Assembly: GCA_937959095.1 (NCBI GenBank)
Contig: CALGLY010000770.1
Span: 1-6,727, forward strand
DNA from: an uncultured Saprospiraceae bacterium
GTDB lineage: Bacteria; Bacteroidota; Bacteroidia; Chitinophagales; Saprospiraceae
DNA: 6,727 nucleotides
Direction of reading: 5' to 3'
Shown: one piece after another, positions 1-6,179 of the stretch
How positions within the stretch are numbered: the first letter of the stretch is position 1
Layout of the letters: every line of letters starts with the position of its first letter
Translations under genes and position numbers: made by a program
The notes under the pieces: model-generated
What the model was told of the DNA's origin: nothing
What the model saw: the letters and a program-made list of their open reading frames with translations, nothing else
The model's database searches: none

Positions 1-1178
1 TGCAATATCGCACCCCCATTTGGCAAGCCATCAACCGCATTGCCCCCAATAGTATACACCTAGCCTATGCCACCATATGCTCCGTAGAAGGCTATCATGA
101 CAAAGGCTTTGGGGAACAAATTGCTTGGGATGAACCAATGCTCGAAGGGTATAATTATACGAATTTAGGAACAGAAAATGGCAAGCCTTTTTCGGGATGG
201 AAATCCCTTACAGGCAAAGGCGTGAAAGCAATAATTCAAAAACTACAACCCAAAGCAATTCTACTAACAGGCTTGAATTATCAATTCGATCAGGTAGCTC
301 TTTGGGAAGCGCGACGAGCAGGTATTCCAGTATACTTGCGTTGCGAAAATCAAGATAAGGCATTTCCAAGACCACAATGGAAGAGCTTATTACGTACTGC
401 TTATTACAAGCAAATTTATAGCCTCATTGATCGCTTTTATTATATCGGGCAGTTGAATAAACAGCATTATCTCGCGCATGGAGTCGCGGAAGAGCAACTA
501 TTTCCAGCCCATTATTTTACCGTCGATCGCTTTACAGATTTATCCACTACAGAAAAAAAAATAGCTCGAACGCGCACTAGAACGAAGTATCAAATAGCAA
601 ATGACCGCTATGTAATTGGTTTTTCAGGGAAATTTATTTCTAAAAAGAATCCAAATCTCCTTTTTGAAATGCTCGATTACCTTCCTTCGGAACTACGTGC
701 GCGGACGGTCTTATATTTCATGGGAAGTGGCGCATTGCAAGACAAATTGAAGGAAACTGCTAGAACCTATGAAGCAACATATGGACTCAAAACGGTTTTC
801 ACAGGCTTCGTCAATCAATCGGAAATAGCAGCGCATTATTTAGCTATGGATACGCTCATTCTACCATCACGGCAACTAGGCGAAACCTGGGGCTTAGTCG
901 TCAATGAAGCCATGCAAGCAGGATGCAGCGTGGCGGTGAGTGAATTCGTAGGCAGCAGCAAAAACTTCAAATTATGGGAGCGTTTCAAGGTTTTTGAAGA
1001 TAATAATGCTAAACAACTCGCAGAAAAAGCCCATGAATTAGCAAGCTATCCCCGCGATTTTGATTGGGCAAGTGAAGGCTTAAAAGACTATTCGCTCGAT
1101 GCTTGTGTGCAAGCAATTTTGCAGTCTTTTGAAAGAAACGATAAAACTAAACCTCACTACTCAGATAGTTTGGCTTGA
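1..1178 (+). CDS. GT4-family glycosyltransferase, 5' end outside the window
   Basis: This is probably a retaining GT-B glycosyltransferase that moves a sugar from a nucleotide donor to a growing glycan at the cytoplasmic membrane face. The frame is open from the first full codon at position 3, giving 391 visible residues that begin QYRTPIWQAI. That resembles the first loop after beta-strand 1 of GT4 enzymes (Q-Y-x-x-P-L-W), so I infer that only about 10-12 residues are missing upstream. The ATG at 138 would remove this conserved loop and is not the real start. The donor-binding C-terminal domain shows GFSGKFISKKNP (visible residues 206-217), then LPSRQLGETWGLVVNEAMQAG around 287-307, where E294 and E302 form the GT4 EX7E motif. 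The stop codon lies inside a perfect hairpin. The donor and acceptor sugars cannot be told from sequence. An A9 run lies at 553-561. The family call is firm; substrate is unknown. Confidence 0.9.
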   Translation, partial: QYRTPIWQAINRIAPNSIHLAYATICSVEGYHDKGFGEQIAWDEPMLEGYNYTNLGTENGKPFSGWKSLTGKGVKAIIQKLQPKAILLTGLNYQFDQVALWEARRAGIPVYLRCENQDKAFPRPQWKSLLRTAYYKQIYSLIDRFYYIGQLNKQHYLAHGVAEEQLFPAHYFTVDRFTDLSTTEKKIARTRTRTKYQIANDRYVIGFSGKFISKKNPNLLFEMLDYLPSELRARTVLYFMGSGALQDKLKETARTYEATYGLKTVFTGFVNQSEIAAHYLAMDTLILPSRQLGETWGLVVNEAMQAGCSVAVSEFVGSSKNFKLWERFKVFEDNNAKQLAEKAHELASYPRDFDWASEGLKDYSLDACVQAILQSFERNDKTKPHYSDSLA

Positions 1179-1198
1179 ATTCTTATTCAAGCCAAACT
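1167..1198 (+). terminator. Perfect 14-bp hairpin over the end of gene 1, possible terminator
   Basis: Bases 1167-1180 (AGTTTGGCTTGAAT) are the exact reverse complement of 1185-1198, with a 4-base loop TCTT. The left arm contains the last codons and the TGA stop of gene 1. The stem is long and perfect, but no run of T follows at once: the next bases are TAGCGACATTCT, with T-rich sequence only from about 1214. It is therefore not a textbook intrinsic terminator in either direction. It may end or attenuate transcription, or protect the 3' end of the mRNA. Confidence 0.5.
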
Positions 1199-1212
1199 TA
1201 GCGACATTCTCC

Positions 1213-1243
1213 ATTTTCAATTTTCAATTTTTAATTCTCAATT
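1213..1243. repeat. AT-rich heptamer-like spacer repeat
   Basis: The sequence starts with two exact ATTTTCA units (1213-1219 and 1220-1226) and continues with degenerate variants (ATTTTTAA, TTCTCA, ATT). On the other strand it reads as a chain of AATTGAGAATT / AAAAATTGAAAA type. From memory, similar chains are scattered between genes in many Bacteroidota and cyanobacterial genomes. It fills the middle of the 74-bp spacer between genes 1 and 2 and ends 9 bases before the ATG of gene 2. I see no convincing Bacteroidota promoter (TTTG / TAnnTTTG) in this spacer. Confidence 0.6.
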
Positions 1244-1252
1244 AAAAAAGTC

Positions 1253-2263
1253 ATGCTTAAAGTCACTTTTTTCCAACGTCGTCCTAGACCAGGATTCAAC
1301 TTTAGTTTAGAAGCTATTTTTGAGGATATAAGAACGCAATTAGCAAATAAAATAGATGCTAACGTCCAAATTTGTAGTCGCTACAATGATGGCTTGATGA
1401 CCAAAGTATTCAATATCACAGAAGCCGCCTTTCGGCAATCGAAAAGTGTAAATCACATCACGGGGGAAGTGCATTTTTTAAATTTATTAATGCGTAAAAA
1501 TCGGGTCCTACTCACGATTTTAGATTGTCGTTTTGTGGATAGAAAAGAAGGCTGGCAAAAGACCTTTATTCGCTGGCTCTACTTGGTATTACCTGCAAAA
1601 AAAGCGAAATACATCACCGCTATTTCAGAAAGTACGAAGCAAGATATTCTGAAATATACGAATTGCGATGCGGATAAAATCAAGATTGTCCCCGTAGCGG
1701 TGGATGCCATGTACCAACCAAAACCGAAGCCATTCAATAGTAAAAAACCCACTATACTACAAGTAGGTACAGGCGAAAATAAAAACCTACTTCGACTCAT
1801 TGAAGCCTTAGCGGGCATTCCTTGTCACTTATCTATTGTAGGCAAATTGAACGCGAAGCAGCAAGCACATTTAGACCGTTATAAAATCGACTTTAGCAAT
1901 CGCTACAATATATCTTCCGAAGAGATTTTAGCACAGTATCACGCTTGTGATATCGTTGCTTTTGTCTCGACTTTTGAAGGTTTCGGAATGCCTATTGTAG
2001 AAGCAAATAGCGTAGAGCGAGTGGTTTTGACTAGCACGATTTCTTCTATGCCCGAAGTGGCTGGAGAAGCGGCACTTTTGGTGAATCCTTACGAAGTAAA
2101 AGCAATTAGAAAAGGCATATTTACTATCATACAAAACGAAAAACTTCGACAAGCACTTATTGAAGCAGGGCGAAAAAACAAATTGCGTTTCCAATCTGCC
2201 GCAATAGCACAGCAGTATTATGATTTGTATCAGGAAATTGCTTCGGATACACAGAAAAAATAA
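1253..2263 (+). CDS. GT4-family glycosyltransferase
   Basis: This 336-residue GT-B enzyme probably adds one sugar, possibly mannose or a similar hexose, to a lipid-linked glycan in the cytoplasm; the sugar is a guess. The N-terminal acceptor domain opens with MLKVTFFQRRPRPGFNFSLE, and NHITGEVHFL (67-76) is a recognisable segment of this GT4 group. ITAISESTKQDI (121-132) resembles the usual hinge-region serine motif. The donor domain has VGTGENKNLLRLIEAL (171-186), then FEGFGMPIVEAN (241-252) with the EX7E pair E242 and E250. SSMPEVAGEAALLVNP (264-279) follows, as is typical. There is no signal peptide or clear membrane segment. The start at 1253 fits the start of beta-strand 1 and is preceded by an A-rich tract (AATTAAAAAAG) rather than a Shine-Dalgarno sequence. 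Length is slightly short for GT4 but the protein looks complete. Confidence 0.93.
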   Translation: MLKVTFFQRRPRPGFNFSLEAIFEDIRTQLANKIDANVQICSRYNDGLMTKVFNITEAAFRQSKSVNHITGEVHFLNLLMRKNRVLLTILDCRFVDRKEGWQKTFIRWLYLVLPAKKAKYITAISESTKQDILKYTNCDADKIKIVPVAVDAMYQPKPKPFNSKKPTILQVGTGENKNLLRLIEALAGIPCHLSIVGKLNAKQQAHLDRYKIDFSNRYNISSEEILAQYHACDIVAFVSTFEGFGMPIVEANSVERVVLTSTISSMPEVAGEAALLVNPYEVKAIRKGIFTIIQNEKLRQALIEAGRKNKLRFQSAAIAQQYYDLYQEIASDTQKK

Positions 2264-2267
2264 AAAA

Positions 2268-2291
2268 CTCTGCGCCTCCGCGTCTCTGCGT
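2268..2291. repeat. Three GC-rich 8-mers (CTCTGCGN type) in a spacer
   Basis: Three near-identical 8-base units lie end to end: CTCTGCGC (2268-2275), CTCCGCGT (2276-2283) and CTCTGCGT (2284-2291). They sit inside an otherwise A/T-rich 51-bp spacer between gene 2 and the methyltransferase gene. From memory, chains of this kind (CTCTGCGCCTCTGCGT, or AACGCAGAG on the other strand) are common between genes in many unrelated bacteria, including Bacteroidota. The composition contrast with the surrounding sequence suggests an inserted or amplified short repeat rather than an operator. Its function is unknown. Confidence 0.65.
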
Positions 2292-2314
2292 TCAAAATAA
2301 AAAGCATAATAAAA

Positions 2315-3205
2315 ATGCCTTTCAAAGGATTTTTCAAAACACTAAATTTCATCTATACACACCCACTCAATTGCAAGCGTCGCTTGGGAGCGATTGTACG
2401 ATTCTTGAAGTGGCAAATCAGCACGCGCTTGACACCACATCCTGTTGTAGTGCCGTTTGCAACACAGAGTAAATTCCTCATGTGGCGCGGCTTGACAGGC
2501 GCGACGCAAAACCTCTATTGTGGCTTGCAAGAGTTTGAAGATATGGCATTTGTGCTTCATTTTTTAAGAGCAGAAGATCAGTTCATTGATATTGGCGCGA
2601 ATGTGGGAAGTTACACCTTACTAGCAGCGAGCGAAGTGGGCGCAAGTACCCTTTCTGTCGAGCCGATTCCTTCTACTTTTGAACATTTGAGTACGAATAT
2701 AGCACTGAATAATGCGGCTACTAAAGTGCAAGCTTTGAATATTGGACTAGGAAAAGAAGAAGCTGTTTTACACTTTACGAAAGATTTGGATACGACCAAT
2801 CATGTTGCTAAAAAAGAAGGGAAAGACACCATTGCAGTACAAGTAAAAGCCCTCGATGAAGTAGTAAAATTGAAACAAGATACGCTTCTGAAAATGGATG
2901 TTGAAGGCTTTGAAACAGAGGTGCTAAAAGGCATGACCAATACACTGAAAAACGACCACTTGAAAGCGATAATTATAGAACTCAATGGCTCAGGTAATAG
3001 ATATGGCTATGATGAAAACGCTATTCATCAACAGTTGCTTGATGCGAATTTTCAGCCGTATTATTATTTCCCTTTTGAACGAAAATTGGAACAAAGAGCA
3101 AGCTACGGCGAGGAATTCAATACGATTTATATCAAAGATATTGCCTTTGCGCAGGAGCGTGTACAAACGGCAAAAAAAGTGCGTATCCATGAGCAGGAAT
3201 TCTAA
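2315..3205 (+). CDS. FkbM-family SAM-dependent methyltransferase
   Basis: A 296-residue class I methyltransferase, probably O-methylating a sugar hydroxyl of the glycan built by the neighbouring transferases. The SAM-binding motif I is FIDIGANVG (90-98). The acidic residue that usually binds the ribose is E116 in SVEPIPSTFEHL, and the FkbM signature LLKMDVEGFE (191-200) contains D195 and E197. The stretch WRGLTGATQNLYCGLQEFEDM (57-77) before motif I is typical of stand-alone FkbM proteins in glycan clusters. No signal peptide is seen, so it should act in the cytoplasm. It starts after an A-rich tract (CATAATAAAA) without a Shine-Dalgarno sequence. Its 3' end probably overlaps the next gene by 17 nt. 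The length is normal for the family. The target hydroxyl cannot be inferred. Confidence 0.92.
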   Translation: MPFKGFFKTLNFIYTHPLNCKRRLGAIVRFLKWQISTRLTPHPVVVPFATQSKFLMWRGLTGATQNLYCGLQEFEDMAFVLHFLRAEDQFIDIGANVGSYTLLAASEVGASTLSVEPIPSTFEHLSTNIALNNAATKVQALNIGLGKEEAVLHFTKDLDTTNHVAKKEGKDTIAVQVKALDEVVKLKQDTLLKMDVEGFETEVLKGMTNTLKNDHLKAIIIELNGSGNRYGYDENAIHQQLLDANFQPYYYFPFERKLEQRASYGEEFNTIYIKDIAFAQERVQTAKKVRIHEQEF

Positions 3206-4370
3206 GATAAAGATGCTTTTCCCGACGGGTAGTTTTTATCCTGCACAGACGGGCGGGCCAGATAATAGCGTCTATTGGCTCACAAAAGCATTAATGAAAA
3301 AAGGCGTAGAAGTGCAAGTCGTTTCTACTGATAGAGGGCTATCCCAAGCCGTGCCGAGAAGGAAGTGGTTGGAAAGAGATTTTGCTAAAATTATTTATAC
3401 TAAAAATTGGATGCATTATCTCCCACTTGCCCTCCTTTTCACCGCTTGGAAGCAACTGAAAACAGTCGATGTCCTGCATTTAACGATGATTTTCTATCCT
3501 GCTTCTTTTCTGATGGCGTTGCTCAATCAACTGTTTTATCAGAAACCTATCGTGTGGTCTGTTCGCGGCGATTTAGACCCACATATGATGCAGCGAAGTA
3601 GTTGGAAAAAGCGTCCTATTATCTTTTTAATTAAATATTTTTTGCGAAAAAGCAGCACCTTTCACACGACTTGCGATGCAGAAACCCAATATGCAAAAGC
3701 GACTTTTGGGCAGGATATTAAAGTAGTTCAATTGACGAATTATATGGAATTACCGAAGCCTATAGCCCTTCCAAAAGAAAATTATTTACTCTATTTAGGC
3801 AGAATAGATTCCAAAAAAGCGATTGAAAATCTAATCGCGGCACTACACGAATCCAAGCATTTTAGAACCTCCGATTTTACTCTGCAAATAGCAGGCGACC
3901 ACAAAAATACTTATGGCGAACAATTACTTGCCTTAGTAAAGGACTTAAATTTAGAAACAAAAGTAGAATTCCTAGGGCATGTAGCAGGCGAAGCAAAACA
4001 GGAACTTTTGGCAGCAGCTTATTTTTTGATAATGCCTTCCCATACCGAAAACTTTGGTATTGTAGTCGCAGAAGCATTGGCACAAAACACACCGGCAGTC
4101 GCTTCTATTCATACACCTTGGAAAGTTTTGGAGGAAGAACAAGCTGGTTTTTGGGTGGATAATAGCATCCGTAGTTTAGCGGATTGTGTGGATACTATTT
4201 TGCAATTACATCCTGAAGAATATAACGCTTTACAAGCAAGTACGCGCTCCTTAGCTGTCCGCGAATTTGACATTCATGCGAATAGTAACAAGTGGGTGGA
4301 CGTGTATGAGAATTTACTTTTGGAAACCAAAGCAACAAGTATTATAACAACTTATGAACGTAGCATTTAA
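3189..4370 (+). CDS. GT4-family glycosyltransferase
   Basis: A 393-residue GT-B glycosyltransferase of the glycan assembly pathway. The same frame is open back to an ATG at 2985, but that would overlap the methyltransferase gene by 221 bases and add 68 residues with no family resemblance. The ATG at 3189 gives MSRNSKIKMLFPTGSFYPAQ, in which beta-strand 1 and the acceptor loop QTGGPDN (GGP at 22-24) fall where GT4 proteins have them. An ATG at 3213 is possible but would clip beta-strand 1. Later motifs are WSVRGDLDP (123-131), LYLGRIDSKKAIENLI (201-216, opening the donor domain) and HTENFGIVVAEAL (285-297), with the EX7E pair E287 and E295. It overlaps the methyltransferase gene by 17 nt and the GT8 gene by 17 nt, which suggests coupled translation. 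Substrates are unknown. Confidence 0.92.
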   Translation: MSRNSKIKMLFPTGSFYPAQTGGPDNSVYWLTKALMKKGVEVQVVSTDRGLSQAVPRRKWLERDFAKIIYTKNWMHYLPLALLFTAWKQLKTVDVLHLTMIFYPASFLMALLNQLFYQKPIVWSVRGDLDPHMMQRSSWKKRPIIFLIKYFLRKSSTFHTTCDAETQYAKATFGQDIKVVQLTNYMELPKPIALPKENYLLYLGRIDSKKAIENLIAALHESKHFRTSDFTLQIAGDHKNTYGEQLLALVKDLNLETKVEFLGHVAGEAKQELLAAAYFLIMPSHTENFGIVVAEALAQNTPAVASIHTPWKVLEEEQAGFWVDNSIRSLADCVDTILQLHPEEYNALQASTRSLAVREFDIHANSNKWVDVYENLLLETKATSIITTYERSI

Positions 4371-5232
4371 TATCAATCTACTAGGAATGGAAGGCTTGGG
4401 CGCGACCCTATCTTCGCTCCTTCAGCATTGCTCGGATACGAGGCAACTGCAATTGCATTTTCTATGTTCAGATGTTCCAGTAACGCACAAAAAGAATATT
4501 GAAAAACTAGCAGCTATAAATGATTTCAAAGGCGGCATTCATTTCATAGATTTTGATGCAAAACAAACCTTCGGGCATTTACACTCCTTGCATGGCGATT
4601 GGACTCCTTATGGCAGATTGCTCATACCTGAATTAATAGACGCAGAAAAAGTCCTCTATCTTGATACGGACTTAGTGGTTTTGCTAGATGTGCTAGAACT
4701 CAGACATTTTAAATATAGCAACTTCCCCCTTGCGGCGGTGAATGGTGGCAGAACGGAGCAATCAAGAGATGCAGATTTTTATATCAATACCCTCGATTTT
4801 GAAGCTAATGTACGCGTATTCAATAGCGGCGTTTTATTGTTCAATAAAAAAGCTTGGAAAGCGCAGCAAGTAGAAGCAAAATCGCAACTGCTTTGCGAAA
4901 CCTATGGCAATCGTTTTTTGAGTGCTGATCAGACCTTATTAAACGCGCTTTTTAAAGGAAATTTTGCCTATTTACCGCAGCAATACAATCGCAGATGGTC
5001 GCCTATGGATGGCTTCATAACGGATACAGAAAATTCGATTATCCATTTTGTAGGTTCACCCAAGCCCTGGGATGTATTTGGACGAAAGCTTCACCAAGCC
5101 TATGATTTATGGAATGCTTACAACCCTGATTTTTGGGCAAGCACCTACAATCGTATGAGCCGCGACAAACTCTACCGCACTTGGAAAATAAAGAAAAGTG
5201 TAGCACGAGGAATGATAAACGCAATCAAATAA
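4354..5232 (+). CDS. GT8-family glycosyltransferase
   Basis: A 292-residue retaining GT-A glycosyltransferase of the LgtC/RfaJ class, which usually transfers glucose or galactose from a UDP-sugar onto lipopolysaccharide or a related glycan. Visible motifs are YGRLLIPELI (86-95), LYLDTDLVV (101-109) with the metal-binding DxD D104-T-D106, FNSGVLLFN (156-164), ADQTLLNALF (191-200) and HFVGSPKPW (231-239), whose histidine is the other metal ligand in this family. The basic, aromatic C-terminal tail (about 265-292, with R, K and W) fits attachment to the inner membrane face. The N-terminus is unusual: AFNINLLGMEGLGATLSSLL stands where LgtC-like proteins have an Asp-rich nucleotide-binding segment (such as A-x-D-D-N-Y). 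The start codon lies 17 nt inside the preceding gene. The next gene starts 2 nt after its stop. The donor sugar is inferred from the family only. Confidence 0.93.
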   Translation: MNVAFNINLLGMEGLGATLSSLLQHCSDTRQLQLHFLCSDVPVTHKKNIEKLAAINDFKGGIHFIDFDAKQTFGHLHSLHGDWTPYGRLLIPELIDAEKVLYLDTDLVVLLDVLELRHFKYSNFPLAAVNGGRTEQSRDADFYINTLDFEANVRVFNSGVLLFNKKAWKAQQVEAKSQLLCETYGNRFLSADQTLLNALFKGNFAYLPQQYNRRWSPMDGFITDTENSIIHFVGSPKPWDVFGRKLHQAYDLWNAYNPDFWASTYNRMSRDKLYRTWKIKKSVARGMINAIK

Positions 5233-5234
5233 TA

Positions 5235-6179
5235 ATGAACTCAACCTATCCACTCACTATCATTATCCTCACTTTCAATGAGGAAGATAATCTGCCTGCT
5301 TGTCTGGATTCTATCAAGGACATCCGAGCGAATCGCTTTGTTGTAGATTCTTATTCTACGGATAGTACGCTTGATATTTTGGAGGCTTGGAACATTCCTT
5401 ATGTGCAGCGTCCGTTCAGAAATTATTCCGCACAACGCAATTGGGCACAAGCCAATTATCCTTTTCAAAGCGAATGGGTACTGCACCTCGATGCTGGGGA
5501 ATGTGCTACCCCGCAGTTCGTCGATTGGATAAACAATGAATTCAATCCGAATGATACAAGTATTGATGGCTACTTGATTGCTAGGCGCGCTATCTTCATG
5601 GGAAGATGGATAAAATATGGTGGTTATCACCCGATTTATCAATTGCGCCTGACGCGGAAAGGCACAGCGAGTTGCGAGGCTAAAGCTTATGATCAGCACT
5701 TTATTTCTACTGGAAATGTGCAAACAACTCCCAAAGATGCAGACCTAGAAGATGGCGTGATGAGTAATATTAGAGATTTTACAGTAAAACACGCACGTTG
5801 GGCAGTCTATGAAGCAGCCGAAACAATTTATAAGGCAAATAAGGAAGAAAATGGTACACTAAAAGCCAATCTATTCGGCAATCCTATTGAGCGACGACGA
5901 TGGTTTAAGCGGAATGTATTTCAACAAACACCCTTGTTTGTGCGTAGTGTTTTTTATTTTATTTATCGCTATTTTTTCAAATTAGGTTTCTTGGATGGTA
6001 AAGAGGGTTTGGTTTTTCATGGCTTGCAGGGCTTTTGGTTTCGCTTCTTAATAGATACGGTCATTATGGAAATTCAAAAAGAATTGTCTCATCGTTCCTT
6101 GGAGGAAATTTTGCGCGAAAAATATGATTTAGAACTTTCCGCAGTTTTAGGCAATGAAGTAGAAAAAGCTGAAGTATGA
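5235..6179 (+). CDS. GT2-family glycosyltransferase, WaaE/KdtX type
   Basis: A 314-residue inverting GT-A glycosyltransferase resembling the LPS-core beta-1,4-glucosyltransferase group. The frame extends back to an ATG at 5133, but the ATG at 5235 is 2 nt after the GT8 stop and gives MNSTYPLTIIILTFNEEDNL, with beta-strand 1 and TFNEEDN (13-19) at the normal distance from the start. FVVDSYSTDST (35-45) is the classic WaaE nucleotide-binding segment. The metal-site region reads WVLHLDAGE (81-89): D86 is kept, but the second acidic residue of the usual DADE is G88. The C-terminal region FFKLGFLDGKEGLVFHGLQ (247-265) is highly characteristic, and an amphipathic aromatic stretch (about 233-250) probably docks at the membrane. 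It shares ATGA with the next gene. Function is probably sugar addition to LPS or exopolysaccharide; the acceptor is unknown. Confidence 0.92.
   Translation: MNSTYPLTIIILTFNEEDNLPACLDSIKDIRANRFVVDSYSTDSTLDILEAWNIPYVQRPFRNYSAQRNWAQANYPFQSEWVLHLDAGECATPQFVDWINNEFNPNDTSIDGYLIARRAIFMGRWIKYGGYHPIYQLRLTRKGTASCEAKAYDQHFISTGNVQTTPKDADLEDGVMSNIRDFTVKHARWAVYEAAETIYKANKEENGTLKANLFGNPIERRRWFKRNVFQQTPLFVRSVFYFIYRYFFKLGFLDGKEGLVFHGLQGFWFRFLIDTVIMEIQKELSHRSLEEILREKYDLELSAVLGNEVEKAEV

Noticed and set aside
1179..1252. Possible Bacteroidota promoter in the spacer before gene 2
   Set aside because: I looked for a TTTG/TTG box with a TAnnTTTG box and saw no convincing pair; the AT-rich sequence is explained by the repeat.
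1579..2194. Two - strand open frames opposite the second GT4 gene
   Set aside because: Both are short, unrecognisable and wholly within a well-supported + strand gene.
3407..3601. 64-codon + strand frame inside the third GT4 gene
   Set aside because: It is in another frame of a real gene, has a Cys/Pro-rich nonsense-like composition and no family resemblance.
5133..5234. N-terminal extension of the GT2 gene from an ATG at 5133
   Set aside because: The 34 extra residues are highly charged, lie inside the GT8 coding sequence and precede a normal GT2 start (MNSTYPLTIIILTFNEE) placed 2 nt after the GT8 stop.
5241..5723. 160-codon open frame on the - strand inside the GT2 gene
   Set aside because: It lies fully opposite a gene with clear family motifs, its product matches no family I know, and no other - strand gene supports it. 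It is best explained as an antisense shadow.
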